Source: Microbacterium paraoxydans (lineage in GTDB: Bacteria; Actinomycetota; Actinomycetes; Actinomycetales; Microbacteriaceae). Taken from it: a stretch of DNA of 64,000 nucleotides. Each line of letters opens with the position of its first letter. Position 1 is the first letter of the stretch. Made by a program: the position numbers and the translations under genes. This document shows, piece after piece, positions 24,730 through 33,806 of this stretch. The notes under the pieces are model-generated. The model searched no databases. It saw only the letters and a list, made by a program, of their open reading frames with translations, and was not told where the DNA came from. The stretch spans positions 62,001 to 126,000 of the forward strand of contig NZ_JAGTUK010000002.1 of NCBI RefSeq assembly GCF_018224615.1. Reading direction: 5' to 3'.

Positions 24730-25803
24730 TCATTCCTGGGCGGGCTCGTCGGGCGAGCCGACCCTGATCGAGGCGGAGCCGTCGGGGAGGATCGCGATGG
24801 TGCCGTTCACCCGGAACGGCACGTCTTCCGAGACGGGCTCGACCGAACCGTCGAACAGCGACTGGATCTCGACCTCGACGTGGGCCACGGCGTCGGCCGG
24901 TGGGATCTGCCACTGACCGTCCTCCGCCGGGGCGACCGTGATCTGCGGCTGCGTGGCGATCGACCAGGTGGGCGGCGCCGAGATGCGGTTCGTCACGCGC
25001 AGGCCGAACGGGCACGCGGTGGGCTGCAGCACCTCCTGCGTCGTGCACTGCGTGAGGAACTCCTCCACGCGCTGCTGCACGACGGACACGAACTCGGGCG
25101 TGGGCTCGGTCTGCACGTCGAGCGGGGTCACGGCGAGGGGCTTGTCGGCGAGCACTCCGTGGCCGGACGAGGTGGAGATGGGGGTGTCGACCGTGACCGA
25201 GTAGACCCCGGGCGTGAACACCAGCAGCGGCAGCGCGTCGAGGGGCTGCGCCTCGGCTCCCGCGGCGGAGACCTGCCGGCGGTCGACCTCGAACCCGTTG
25301 ACGGCGAACCGGTCGGAGCCGCGCACGGTCAGCTCGACCACGGCGAGCGGGCTCGTGGTGAAGCGCCAGTTGGGGGTGACGCCGGCCCAGCCGTCCTGCT
25401 CCACCTGGAAGGTCGTGGTGCCGTGATGGCCGCCGGCCGTGTAGCTGACCGTGACCGCGGTGCCGTCGCCGGAGGGCTTCTCGGCCGTGACCTCGACGTC
25501 GGTGAGCGGGCCGAGGGCGGAGCGGCGCAGCATCGCTTCCGAGGCGCGCGGGTCGATCCCCGCCTTCTCGAGCGTCTCGCGGTCGATCGCGACGCCGGGC
25601 ACCCGGAGGGCATCGGCCGCGCGGCCGGAGGCCAGCAGGTCGAGGTAGCGGACGACGAACGCGGAGGGCCCGTAGAACTGCTGGTAGAGCGTCGCGCCGC
25701 CGGCTCCGATCGCGGCGAACAGCATCACGCCGACGACCGCGAGCATGGTCAGATCCACGCCCAGGCGCGCACGCCGGGGCGTGCTCCTCCCGGCCCGCTC
25801 CAT
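24730..25803 (-). CDS. Single-pass membrane protein with extracellular domain, function unknown
   Basis: A 357-residue protein I do not recognise. A positively charged N-terminus precedes one helix (about 18-42, LTMLAVVGVMLFAAIGAGGATL); the remainder should be outside the cell. YYLDLL-like sequence FVVRYLDLLASGRAADALRV at about 48-68 resembles the start of domains seen in actinobacterial secreted lipoproteins, followed by beta-rich repeats. There are two cysteines, in QCTTQEVLQPTAC, probably a disulfide. It is expressed from a leaderless promoter and shares the region upstream with the PIF1-like helicase. Confidence 0.8.
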   Translation of the reverse strand: MERAGRSTPRRARLGVDLTMLAVVGVMLFAAIGAGGATLYQQFYGPSAFVVRYLDLLASGRAADALRVPGVAIDRETLEKAGIDPRASEAMLRRSALGPLTDVEVTAEKPSGDGTAVTVSYTAGGHHGTTTFQVEQDGWAGVTPNWRFTTSPLAVVELTVRGSDRFAVNGFEVDRRQVSAAGAEAQPLDALPLLVFTPGVYSVTVDTPISTSSGHGVLADKPLAVTPLDVQTEPTPEFVSVVQQRVEEFLTQCTTQEVLQPTACPFGLRVTNRISAPPTWSIATQPQITVAPAEDGQWQIPPADAVAHVEVEIQSLFDGSVEPVSEDVPFRVNGTIAILPDGSASIRVGSPDEPAQE

Positions 25804-25809
25804 GGCGTC

Positions 25810-25815
25810 AGTCTA
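25810..25815 (-). promoter_or_regulatory. -10 box of the 357-residue membrane protein gene (leaderless)
   Basis: On the minus strand TAGACT, 6 nt (GACGCC), then ATG at 25803. Confidence 0.55.
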
Positions 25816-25917
25816 GGAGGGAGTCCTGGGGGGACGCCGAGCGTCGGCGCCCTGCCGCACGCGCCGCGACGTAGCATGGGTGAGCGTCCCCGTCCGCCCC
25901 GCAGCCCTGAGAGAACC

Positions 25918-27303
25918 GTGTCCCTTCCCGCCCTGTCCGAGGAGCAGCAGGAGCTGTTCCGGCTCATCGAGGACACCGGGGAGCACGTGTTCATCACCGG
26001 TCGCGCCGGTACCGGGAAGTCGACGCTGCTGCAGCACTTCGCGTGGAACACCAAGAAGCAGATCGCGATCTGCGCCCCCACCGGCGTGGCGGCGCTCAAC
26101 GTGGAGGGGCAGACGATCCACTCGCTGTTCCGCCTGCCGATCGGGCTGATCGGCGACGCGGACATCGACCAGAACGACGCCACCCGCCGCATCCTCAATG
26201 CGATCGAGACGCTCGTGATCGACGAGATCTCGATGGTCAACGCCGACCTGATGGACGCGATCGACCGGTCGCTGCGCCAGGCCCGCGGCCGCCGCGGGGA
26301 GCCGTTCGGCGGGGTGCAGGTGGTGATGTTCGGCGACCCGTACCAGCTGGCTCCCGTCCCGCCGCGCGGCGACGAGGCGCGCTACGTGAAGGATCACTAC
26401 CGGTCGTTCTGGTTCTTCGACGCGAAGGTGTGGGCGGGTGGCTCCGGACTGAGCGACCAGGAGGGACTGTTCCAGGTCGACACCAGGGCCGAGCTGCACG
26501 TGCGGGAGCTGGTGCAGATCCACCGGCAGTCCGACGACGGGTTCAAGGCCATGCTGAACGCGGTGCGGTACGGCCGGGTGACCGCGGAGATCGCCGGGGT
26601 GCTCAACGCCCAGGGGGCCCGCACGCCGCCCGAGCCGGAGCCCGGCGAGGTGCCGATGATCACGCTCGCGACGCGCAACGACATCGTCAACGGCATCAAC
26701 AGCCGGCACCTCGCGGCGCTGCCCGGCAAGGAGCAGACCGCGCGAGCCGAGATCAACGGCGACTTCGGCCGGGGCGAGGCCGCGCTTCCCGCCGAGTCGG
26801 AGCTCAAGCTCAAGGTCGGCGCGCAGGTGATGTTCCTCCGCAACGACACCGCGATGTCGGGGGAGCCGCCGCGGTGGGTGAACGGCACGATCGGCACGGT
26901 CACGCGCATCCTCGGCGGGGCCGTGCGGGTCGAGATCGACGGCGAGGAGGTCGAGGTCGAGCCGGCCGTGTGGGAACGGTTCCGCTACGCCTACGACCCG
27001 AACACGAAGAAGTTGTCGCGCGACGTGGTGGCCGAGTTCACGCAGTTCCCGCTGCGGCTGGCGTGGGCCGTGACGATCCACAAGTCGCAGGGCAAGACGT
27101 ACGACCGCGCGATCATCGACCTGGGCTCCGGCGCGTTCGCGCCAGGGCAGACGTATGTGGCGCTGAGCCGGCTGACCTCGCTCGACGGTCTGTACCTGTC
27201 GCGGCCGTTGCGGCCGAGCGACATCCGCGTGGACGAGGACGTGCGCCGGTTCATGCGGGATGCGTGGCTGGCGGCGTCGACGCCGGAACTGCCGACCGCG
27301 TGA
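25918..27303 (+). CDS. PIF1-like / RecD2-like superfamily 1 DNA helicase
   Basis: A 461-residue SF1B helicase. Walker A is GRAGTGKST (about 28-36), with CAPTGVAALNVEG as motif Ia, VIDEISMVNADLMDAID as Walker B, FGDPYQLAPVPP as motif III, and the C-terminal WAVTIHKSQGKTYDRAIIDLG and YVALSRLTSLDGLYL as motifs V and VI. These are the PIF1 family signatures: 5'-3' unwinding, often at G-quadruplexes or stalled forks. GTG at 25918 has GAGAG upstream; an ATG 14 codons earlier overlaps a TAGCAT promoter-like box and is less likely. No HRDC or other accessory domain is seen. Confidence 0.9.
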   Translation: MSLPALSEEQQELFRLIEDTGEHVFITGRAGTGKSTLLQHFAWNTKKQIAICAPTGVAALNVEGQTIHSLFRLPIGLIGDADIDQNDATRRILNAIETLVIDEISMVNADLMDAIDRSLRQARGRRGEPFGGVQVVMFGDPYQLAPVPPRGDEARYVKDHYRSFWFFDAKVWAGGSGLSDQEGLFQVDTRAELHVRELVQIHRQSDDGFKAMLNAVRYGRVTAEIAGVLNAQGARTPPEPEPGEVPMITLATRNDIVNGINSRHLAALPGKEQTARAEINGDFGRGEAALPAESELKLKVGAQVMFLRNDTAMSGEPPRWVNGTIGTVTRILGGAVRVEIDGEEVEVEPAVWERFRYAYDPNTKKLSRDVVAEFTQFPLRLAWAVTIHKSQGKTYDRAIIDLGSGAFAPGQTYVALSRLTSLDGLYLSRPLRPSDIRVDEDVRRFMRDAWLAASTPELPTA

Positions 27304-27309
27304 CGGGGG

Positions 27310-27957
27310 TCAGGCGGCGACGCGGGCGCGGTCGAGGTCTTCGAACAGCTCGGTGTTGAAGCGGTAGGCGAGCAGCACCTCGTCGATCACGCGCTCGCGC
27401 TCGGCCTCGTCCCACGGGGCGGCGTCGAGCTGCTCGCGGTACACGTCCTTGAACGCGGACGGGTCCGCGATGTCGTCGAACAGGTAGAAGCCGATGCCGT
27501 TGGTCTCGAAGCCGAAGCGGCGGGCCATGACGCGGCCGATGAAGATGCCGCCGGATAGGTCGCCGAGGTAGCGCGTGTAGTGGTGGGCGACGAAGCCGCC
27601 GGCCCACGTGGCGCCCACCTGGCGGATGCGCTCGACGTAGCGCTGCGTGGTCGGCAGCGGCGAGATGCGGTCGCGCCAGTCCGCGCCGAGCAGGAACTCC
27701 AGGTCGGCCTCGAGCGCGGGGAGGCGGGTCAGCTTGTCGCTCAGGAAGACGGCGGCGACGGGGTCGGTGCGCATGCGCTCGCCCGCGCCCTCCAGCGCCT
27801 CGTAGATGAAGTAGTGCTGGGCGACGAGCGCGATGTAGTCCTCCCGGGAGCCCTCGCCCTTGAGGAGATCGGACATGAAGCCGGCGGTCTCGCTGCGCGA
27901 GTGCGAGCTGGAGGAGCGCTCGCGGAGGGCGGCGGAGAAGGAGAGGATCTCGGGCAT
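27310..27957 (-). CDS. Heme oxygenase (biliverdin-producing)
   Basis: A 215-residue heme oxygenase that opens heme to biliverdin, CO and iron, giving access to heme iron. Family features: the proximal His region LRERSSSSHSRSETAGFMSD (H22 or close), YFIYEALEGA, and the distal-helix GDLSGGIFIGRVMARRFG. Length matches HmuO of Corynebacterium. It has a leaderless promoter that overlaps a DtxR/IdeR-like box, so induction under iron limitation is expected. The divergently placed neighbour gene is DUF2470, another heme-linked family. Confidence 0.95.
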   Translation of the reverse strand: MPEILSFSAALRERSSSSHSRSETAGFMSDLLKGEGSREDYIALVAQHYFIYEALEGAGERMRTDPVAAVFLSDKLTRLPALEADLEFLLGADWRDRISPLPTTQRYVERIRQVGATWAGGFVAHHYTRYLGDLSGGIFIGRVMARRFGFETNGIGFYLFDDIADPSAFKDVYREQLDAAPWDEAERERVIDEVLLAYRFNTELFEDLDRARVAA

Positions 27958-27963
27958 GGCCCC

Positions 27964-27986
27964 AGTGTAAGGGCAGCCTAACCTTG
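27964..27986 (-). promoter_or_regulatory. Heme oxygenase promoter with DtxR/IdeR-like iron box
   Basis: On the minus strand the -10 box TACACT (27964-27969) lies 6 nt before the ATG at 27957. Overlapping it on the plus strand, 27968-27986 matches 14 of 19 positions of the DtxR/IdeR consensus, including the perfect run AGCCTAACCT (27975-27984). Repression by iron-loaded DtxR/IdeR is inferred. Confidence 0.65.
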
Positions 27987-28014
27987 GATGGAAGTCCGTT
28001 TCGCGTCGCGCGCG

Positions 28015-28329
28015 TCAGTCGTGCGGACGCGGCTCGATGCCGAGCCGCGCGCAGGCCGCGTCGTACAGCGCGACGATCTCCCGGCGCACCTCGCGGCGCT
28101 CCGTGATCGCCCCACCGGGCCACGGCACGCGCAGCGTCGAGGCGGAGTCGCCCCGTGTGACCTCCCACACCCCGGCCGCGCCGTCGAAGCCGGTCATGAC
28201 CGCGGCGGTCACCTCGGCGTCGGCGGGCTCGGCGAACGCGCGGGCGATGAGCAGGTTGTCGTCGGTGTGGTCGTCGTTCATGTGGCGGAGCACGGCGGAG
28301 ATCACGTCGGGGGCGAAGTCGTGGGGCAC
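28015..28329 (-). CDS. DUF2470 domain protein (heme-utilisation associated)
   Basis: A 104-residue DUF2470 protein. The family signature HMNDDHTDDNLLIARAF is near the N-terminus, and GFDGAAGVWEVT and LRVPWPGGAITERREVRREI follow. In other bacteria this domain is the C-terminal half of HugZ/HutZ-type heme-degrading proteins; here it stands alone beside heme oxygenase. GTG at 28329 is 6 nt after a TAGGGT box, the leaderless arrangement; a GTG two codons earlier is possible. Function probably in heme binding or iron release. Confidence 0.85.
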   Translation of the reverse strand: MPHDFAPDVISAVLRHMNDDHTDDNLLIARAFAEPADAEVTAAVMTGFDGAAGVWEVTRGDSASTLRVPWPGGAITERREVRREIVALYDAACARLGIEPRPHD

Positions 28330-28335
28330 CCTCAC

Positions 28336-28341
28336 ACCCTA
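28336..28341 (-). promoter_or_regulatory. -10 box of the DUF2470 gene (leaderless)
   Basis: On the minus strand TAGGGT, then GTGAGG, then GTG at 28329. Confidence 0.5.
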
Positions 28342-28430
28342 CGGTCCGCGGTCGGCGGGGCGCTCGCGGGGGCGGACTTTCAGCATCCGCGCTCTAGACT
28401 CGGGAGATACGTCCTCGGGGGTTCCTACAC

Positions 28431-29714
28431 ATGCAGCTTCTCTCGTCGCGCCGGTGGCGCGCCGCAGCGGCCACGGCCGTCGTGCTCGGGCTCGTCCTCA
28501 CCGGTTGTTCGTCCGAGGACTCCTTCAGCTACACGCCGCCTGACCAGGTCGACGCCTCCCTGCCCGACGACACGGTCGCGGCGATGCAGACGGCGGTCGA
28601 CAACGCCCTCACCTCCTCCGGGGCGTCGGGCGCCATCGTCGGCGTGTGGGTGCCCTGGAGCGGCAGCTGGGTCGCCGCGTCCGGCACGCAGGACAAGGCG
28701 GGCGGCGCCGAGCTGACCACGGACATGTCGTTCCGCATCGCCGACGTCACGCGACTGATGACGTGCGACGTGCTGTACGCCCTCGCCGACGAGGGCTCGA
28801 TCGAGCTCGACGCCAAGGTGCCGACGTACGTGTCGGGCGTGGCCGACATGAGCGACGTGACCCTGCTCGACCTGTGCAACGGCACGAGCGGCGCCGGGTC
28901 GTCCGAGGAGACCGCGAAGGCCGCGTGGCTGAACACCCCCGAGCGCGTGTGGGCCCCGCTCGAGCTCGCCGGCTACGGTCTCGGTCGCGCGAGGGTGGCC
29001 CCGCACACGACTTTCCGCGACTCCGACGCCGGCTACCTGCTGCTCGGTCTCGCGCTCGAGCGGGCCACCGGCATGACCGCGCGGGAGCTCATCGCGGAGT
29101 ACGTCACCGAGCCGCTCGGACTCACCCAGACCGAGCTGCCCACGCCGCAGGCCGCGCCGCCCGTTCCGGCCCCCGCCATGAACGGCCACTACATGACCGC
29201 GGTCGAGGGCGGCTTCAACTGCGCGGCGCCGGTCGACATCACCACGCTGTCGTCGAGCTCGGGCTTCACCGACTCCGGCGTCGTGTCGACCATCACCGAC
29301 CTGGGCCGCTACGCGCAGGCCGAGGCCGCCCAGGCGCTGCGCACGAAGGAGAAGCCGGCGCGCTTCGGTTCGCCGCTTCCCGTGTCGGAGACGGCGGCGT
29401 CGTGGTTCCAGGCCACCGGCGGCGCGTACCTGGTGGGCTCGATGGTCGGCCAGCACGGCTGGACCCCCGGTTACGCCACCGCCGCGTACTCCGACCCCAC
29501 CACCGGCTTCACGGTCGCGGTGGTGCTGAACGACTCGACGGCCGGGGCGCAGTTCGCGCAGCAGCTGTCGTGGGAGCTCGCGGCCATCGCCTCGAAGGCG
29601 CCAGCCGCGTCCGGTCAGACCGCGCCCGACTTCGGTCTCCCGTTCACGGCGGAGCAGTACCACCAGGCCACCACGGACGCCGCGCTCCCGTGCGTCGCGC
29701 CCGCGGAGGAGTGA
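28431..29714 (+). CDS. Beta-lactamase-fold lipoprotein, catalytic residues lost (pseudoenzyme)
   Basis: A 427-residue lipoprotein (lipobox LVLTGC, Cys26). From about residue 45 it follows the class C beta-lactamase / D-Ala carboxypeptidase fold: [17 protein letters not shown], then [17 protein letters not shown] where active relatives have S-x-x-K, here D105-V-T-R108. The Tyr-Ser-Asn motif is replaced by D197-S-D199 before AGYLLLG, and LTHTSGL is LCNGTSG. The third motif region reads QHGWTPGY. So the fold and ligand cleft look intact but the nucleophile and general base are gone. A binding or sensing role at the cell surface is likely. TAGACT at 28395-28400 is a probable -10. CorA follows after 26 nt. 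Confidence 0.85.
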   Translation: MQLLSSRRWRAAAATAVVLGLVLTGCSSEDSFSYTPPDQVDASLPDDTVAAMQTAVDNALTSSGASGAIVGVWVPWSGSWVAASGTQDKAGGAELTTDMSFRIADVTRLMTCDVLYALADEGSIELDAKVPTYVSGVADMSDVTLLDLCNGTSGAGSSEETAKAAWLNTPERVWAPLELAGYGLGRARVAPHTTFRDSDAGYLLLGLALERATGMTARELIAEYVTEPLGLTQTELPTPQAAPPVPAPAMNGHYMTAVEGGFNCAAPVDITTLSSSSGFTDSGVVSTITDLGRYAQAEAAQALRTKEKPARFGSPLPVSETAASWFQATGGAYLVGSMVGQHGWTPGYATAAYSDPTTGFTVAVVLNDSTAGAQFAQQLSWELAAIASKAPAASGQTAPDFGLPFTAEQYHQATTDAALPCVAPAEE

Positions 29715-29740
29715 GCACCGGCTGATCGGAAGGGGTCGTC

Positions 29741-30757
29741 GTGGCGATCGTCGACAACGCGATCTATGTGGACGGCGTCCGCACGGAGAACCCGCGGACC
29801 CTCAGCGAGACGTTCGAGCGCATGCGCGAGCGGCGCGGCATGAGCTGGATCGGGCTCTACCGCCCGAGCCCGGACGAGATCCGCGCGGTGGCCGACGAGT
29901 TCGGCCTCCACGAGCTCGTGGTGGAGGACGCCCTGTCGGGCCACCAGCGCTCCAAGATCGAGCGCTACGGCGACGTGCTGTTCATGGTGCTGCGGCCCGC
30001 CCGGTACCTCGACGACCTGGAGGAGGTCGAGTTCGGCGAGGTGCACGTGCTCGTCGGGCCGGACTTCGTGGTGACCATCCGGCACGCGGAAGCCCCGGAC
30101 CTGGCGCGGGTGCGGAGGCGGCTGGAGGGCGACCCCGCGCTGCTCGCGCACGGGCCAGAGGCTGTGCTCTACGCGATCCTCGACGAGGTGGTCGACGAGT
30201 ACGCGCCCGTGCTGGCCGGGCTCGAGAACGACATCGACGAGATCGAGAGCCAGCTGTTCGAGGAGGACGTCGACGCCACGCAGCGCATCTACGACCTCGG
30301 CCGGGAGGTGATCGATTTCCAGCGCGCCACCCAGCCGCTCGTCGGCATGCTGGAGGCGCTGCTGCGCGGCTCCGACAAGTACCGCGTGAGCGAGGAGCTG
30401 CAGCGGTACCTGCGGGACGTGCTCGACCACACCCTGCGCGTGAGCGACAAGGCCACCACGTTCCGCACGGTGCTCGACAACGCGCTCACGGTGGAGTCGA
30501 CCATCGTCGCCCGCCGCCAGAACGAGGAGATGCGGCGCATGACCGAGCTGAGCATCCGCCAGAACGACGAGGTGAAGAAGATCTCCGGGTGGGCGGCCAT
30601 CCTGTTCGCCCCGACCCTGGTGGGCACGATCTACGGCATGAACTTCGACCACATGCCCGAGCTGCACTGGGTGCTCGGCTACCCGATGGCGATCGCGCTC
30701 ATGGTGGCGATGGGCCTCGGGCTGTACGCGGCGTTCAAGAACAAGGGGTGGCTGTAG
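29741..30757 (+). CDS. corA: CorA family magnesium/cobalt transporter
   Basis: A 338-residue CorA channel subunit (homopentamer in the membrane). Large N-terminal cytoplasmic domain with acidic helices ([20 protein letters not shown]), long pore-lining helix, then two membrane helices near the C-terminus; the selectivity signature is [11 protein letters not shown] between them. GTG start with GGAAGGGG upstream. It conducts Mg2+ (also Co2+ or Ni2+). It may be co-transcribed with the upstream lipoprotein gene. Confidence 0.95.
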   Translation: MAIVDNAIYVDGVRTENPRTLSETFERMRERRGMSWIGLYRPSPDEIRAVADEFGLHELVVEDALSGHQRSKIERYGDVLFMVLRPARYLDDLEEVEFGEVHVLVGPDFVVTIRHAEAPDLARVRRRLEGDPALLAHGPEAVLYAILDEVVDEYAPVLAGLENDIDEIESQLFEEDVDATQRIYDLGREVIDFQRATQPLVGMLEALLRGSDKYRVSEELQRYLRDVLDHTLRVSDKATTFRTVLDNALTVESTIVARRQNEEMRRMTELSIRQNDEVKKISGWAAILFAPTLVGTIYGMNFDHMPELHWVLGYPMAIALMVAMGLGLYAAFKNKGWL

Positions 30758-30777
30758 CGCCGTGGGATGATCGCAGG

Positions 30778-32088
30778 ATGGAACTCGTGGCGGGAATCGA
30801 CTCCTCGACCCAGTCCTGCAAGGTGGTCATCGCCGACGCCCTCTCCGGCCGGGTGATCCGCGAGGGTCGCGCGCCGCATCCGCCGGGGACCGAGGTGGAC
30901 CCGGAAGAGTGGTGGCGCGCGCTGCAGGCGGCGATCGCGGCCGCCGGCGGGTTCGACGACGTGCGGGCCTGGGCCATCAGCGGGCAGCAGCACGGCATGG
31001 TCGCCCTCGACGCGGGCGGGCGGGTCGTGCGACCGGCGCTGCTGTGGAACGACCTGCGCTCCGCGGACGCGGCCGCCGCCCTGATCGCGGAGCACGGTGC
31101 GGCGGTCCTCGCCGAGCGCACCGGGCTCGTGCCCGTGCCGTCGTTCACGCTCACGAAGGTGCGGTGGCTGCGCGAGCACGAGCCGCAGCACGCCGCCCTG
31201 GTGCGCGCGGTCGCCCTCCCGCACGACTGGCTCACGTGGCGGTTGCGCGGCTTCGGGCCGGAGGGGGAGCGCGGGGCCGACCTGGACGAGCTGGTGACCG
31301 ACCGCTCCGAGGCCTCCGGCACCGGCTACTGGACCGACGCGGGCTACGACCGGGAGCTGTTCGGCGCCGCGCTGGGCCGCGATGCGATCCTGCCGCGGGT
31401 GCTCCCGCACGACGCAGCCGTGACGGATGCGGACGGCCGCCGTGTCGGCCCCGGATCGGGTGACAACGCGGGCGCCGCGCTGGGCCTCGGCGCCGGCGTG
31501 GGCGACGTGGTGGTGTCGATCGGCACGAGCGGTACCGTGTTCGCCACGAGTGCGCACCGCACGATCGACCCCTCCGGCATGGTCGCGGGCTTCGCCGATG
31601 CCGCGGGCGGGCACCTGCCCCTGGTCGCGACCGTGAACGCGGCGCGTGTGCTCGACACCCTGGCGACGCTGCTGGCGGTGGACCACGCCGAGCTCGGGCG
31701 GCTCGCGCTCGCCGCCGAACCCGGCGCCGGGGGACTGGTACTGGAGCCGTACTTCGAGGGTGAGCGCACCCCGAACCTGCCCGACGCCACCGGCACGCTG
31801 TTCGGCATGACCCTCGCGGCCACCACCCGGGAGAACCTGGCGCGCTCCGCGTTCGAGGGCGTGCTGGGCGGCCTGCGCTACGGCCTCGACGCGATCCGTG
31901 CGCTCGGGGTGCCCACGGCCCGCGGCATCCTGATCGGCGGGGGCGCCCGGTCCGCGGCGGTGCGGGCGATCGCCCCGCTCATCCTCGACATCCCGATGAC
32001 GGCGCCGCCCGCCGGGGAGTTCGTCGCGTGGGGCATGGCGCGTCAGGCCGCCCGCACGCTGGGGCACGAGCTGCCCCCGGCCGCCTGA
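30778..32088 (+). CDS. xylB: Xylulokinase (FGGY kinase), copy 1
   Basis: A 436-residue FGGY carbohydrate kinase; phosphorylates D-xylulose to D-xylulose 5-phosphate. N-terminal ATPase loop [13 protein letters not shown], substrate region [11 protein letters not shown] and RPALLWND, catalytic Asp in [13 protein letters not shown], adenosine loop IGGGARS. The start at 30778 lies 6 nt after GATGAT, which fits the leaderless pattern seen elsewhere. It stands alone, convergent with the epimerase-like gene, and is a diverged paralogue of the kinase at 34454 (shared SSTQSC and overall order). Which pentulose each one prefers is unknown. Confidence 0.9.
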   Translation: MELVAGIDSSTQSCKVVIADALSGRVIREGRAPHPPGTEVDPEEWWRALQAAIAAAGGFDDVRAWAISGQQHGMVALDAGGRVVRPALLWNDLRSADAAAALIAEHGAAVLAERTGLVPVPSFTLTKVRWLREHEPQHAALVRAVALPHDWLTWRLRGFGPEGERGADLDELVTDRSEASGTGYWTDAGYDRELFGAALGRDAILPRVLPHDAAVTDADGRRVGPGSGDNAGAALGLGAGVGDVVVSIGTSGTVFATSAHRTIDPSGMVAGFADAAGGHLPLVATVNAARVLDTLATLLAVDHAELGRLALAAEPGAGGLVLEPYFEGERTPNLPDATGTLFGMTLAATTRENLARSAFEGVLGGLRYGLDAIRALGVPTARGILIGGGARSAAVRAIAPLILDIPMTAPPAGEFVAWGMARQAARTLGHELPPAA

Positions 32089-32098
32089 CCCCGGCTGC

Positions 32099-32719
32099 TC
32101 AGTCGGCCGCGGCGGGCTGCAGCAGCTCGGCCCACGCGTCGGCGCGGTCGAACACGAGGTCGGTGCCCACCACGGCCCAGTCGGCGCCGGCCAGGGCGAG
32201 CGCCTCCGCGTGTTCGCGGCGCACTCCGCCGTCCACTCCCAGGAGCCGCTCGGGCGCGGCGTCGCGGAGCGCCGTGAGCTTCGCCAGCACCCGCTCGTCG
32301 AACACGCTCCCGGCCTGCCCGGGCACGATCGACATGCACAGCACGGGCAGGTCGTGCGGCACGGCAGCCGCGGGGGTCTGCGGGGACACGGCGAGCCCCG
32401 CGCGCACACCGCGGCGCTCGACCCGGGCGACCGCGTCCCGCCAGTCGTCGCTCTCGACGTGCACGATCACGAGGTCGCAGAAGTCGGCCCACGCGTCGAC
32501 CTCTCCCGCGGAGCGGTGCGCCATCACGTGCGCCTCGGCCGTCATGCCGGTGCGGGCCGCGAGCTCGGCGGCGTCGTCGGGCGTGAAGCCTCCGGCCGCG
32601 GCGAACCGTCCGTCGGTGGTGTCCCAGTGCAGGCGACGCAGCCCGGCGGCGTGCAGCCGGTGTGCGGTCGGCAGGCGGTCGTCCGGGGGGACCGACCACA
32701 GCGACCCGGCGATGCGCAT
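32099..32719 (-). CDS. Ribulose-phosphate 3-epimerase-like protein
   Basis: A 206-residue TIM-barrel protein of the ribulose-phosphate epimerase family. The four metal ligands appear kept: H and D in RLHWDTTDG, H in AEAHVM, D in GVDGG; VLCMSIVPGQAGSVFDERVL is the phosphate-loop region. The N-terminal third is divergent from housekeeping Rpe (GSLWSVPPDDR instead of the usual start), so it probably acts on a related ketose phosphate in this catabolic cluster. ATG at 32719 overlaps the regulator stop (ATGA), so both are one transcript. Confidence 0.82.
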   Translation of the reverse strand: MRIAGSLWSVPPDDRLPTAHRLHAAGLRRLHWDTTDGRFAAAGGFTPDDAAELAARTGMTAEAHVMAHRSAGEVDAWADFCDLVIVHVESDDWRDAVARVERRGVRAGLAVSPQTPAAAVPHDLPVLCMSIVPGQAGSVFDERVLAKLTALRDAAPERLLGVDGGVRREHAEALALAGADWAVVGTDLVFDRADAWAELLQPAAAD

Positions 32720-33699
32720 CACTCGTCGTCCGCCAGCACGGCCTGCGCGAGCGCGTGGTCGGTGAACAGCTCGGTGATGAGGCCCACGCGCGACACGGTG
32801 CGGATGGCGTCGGCCTTCGCGGCGCCTCCCGCGACGGCCACCACGCGCGGCACCTTCTGCAGCTGCTCGTACGAGATGTTGATGCACCGGTCCTGGAACT
32901 CGGTGTCGACGGGGGTGCCGTCGCTCTGGATGAGGATCCCGGCGATGTCGGCCACGCAGCCCTTCCGGAGCGCGTTGGCGAGGTCGTCGATCGGGAGCAC
33001 GTCGCGCACCTGCGACACGGGCGGATCCCAGGCGCCGACCGACAGCAGCGCCGTGGTGACCGAGGGGAACAGGTCGATCGCGGAGCGGATGTCGGGGTGC
33101 CGTCGCAGGCTCATCGCGGTCTCGCGGTCGTCGACGATGAGGGGCGAGAAGATCGGGTACACCGCGCCGCCGGCGCGACGGGACGTCTGCCGGACGACCT
33201 CGATCGGGGAGGACGCGAGGTCGCCGGCGACGACGCCGGTGAGCTGCACGATCGACAGGCGGGGCAGATGCGCGAACTGGCTCGCGGTGGCGGTGAGCGT
33301 GCGGCCCCAGGTGACGCCAAGCACCTCGTCTTCCTGCAGGGTCTCGCTGAGGGCGCGTGCGGCGGCGGCGCCGATCTGCCGGCGCACGTCGTCGTCGTCG
33401 CCGTGCGAGCGCACGACCAGGCACCGCTCCAGGCCGAGCTTGTCCTGCAGCCGCTGGCTCAGCTCGACGTCGGGCAGGCCCCAGTCGTGGATCTCGATCG
33501 TGACGATGCCCTCTTCCTTGGCGCGGGAGAGCAGGCGCGCCACCTTGAAGCGCGAGATGCCGAGGGCGTCGGAGATGTCGACGCGGGAGCGATCCTCCAG
33601 GTAGTGCGCCCTGGCGACCGCCGCCATGAGGGCGCGGTCCTGATCCACGCTCTTCGTCGCATCGCTCATTTGAGCGTCGAAATCACGAAACTGTGACAT
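32719..33699 (-). CDS. SorC/DeoR-type sugar-binding transcriptional regulator
   Basis: A 326-residue SorC-family regulator: N-terminal helix-turn-helix (HYLEDRSRVDISDALGIS then RFKVARLLSRAKEEGIV) and a large sugar-phosphate-binding domain homologous to glucosamine-phosphate isomerase folds (LGVTWGRTLTATASQF, VAVAGGAAKADAI, SVGAWDPPVSQVRDV). Start at 33699 has GGAGGAAAGG upstream; an ATG at 33669 is an alternative with poor ribosome binding site. It diverges from the polyol operon and almost certainly controls it, responding to a phosphorylated sugar. Confidence 0.88.
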   Translation of the reverse strand: MSQFRDFDAQMSDATKSVDQDRALMAAVARAHYLEDRSRVDISDALGISRFKVARLLSRAKEEGIVTIEIHDWGLPDVELSQRLQDKLGLERCLVVRSHGDDDDVRRQIGAAAARALSETLQEDEVLGVTWGRTLTATASQFAHLPRLSIVQLTGVVAGDLASSPIEVVRQTSRRAGGAVYPIFSPLIVDDRETAMSLRRHPDIRSAIDLFPSVTTALLSVGAWDPPVSQVRDVLPIDDLANALRKGCVADIAGILIQSDGTPVDTEFQDRCINISYEQLQKVPRVVAVAGGAAKADAIRTVSRVGLITELFTDHALAQAVLADDE

Positions 33700-33773
33700 A
33701 TGTGACGGCTGCCTTTCCTCCGGCTCGCGACGGTTCCTATGCTCAAACGTACATCCAAGCATCACAGATGAGC
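33664..33773. promoter_or_regulatory. SorC/polyol operon divergent control region
   Basis: Contains a 12-bp palindrome GCTCATTTGAGC (33664-33675) plus the same half-site at 33741-33745 (GCTCA) and 33769-33773 (TGAGC), the last two facing each other. A possible -10 TATGCT (33738-33743) for the rightward operon overlaps the middle half-site. Role as regulator binding sites is inferred from the repeated half-site. Confidence 0.45.
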
Positions 33774-33806
33774 GCAGCAGTTGCAGCGCGGTCAAGGGAG
33801 AACGTG

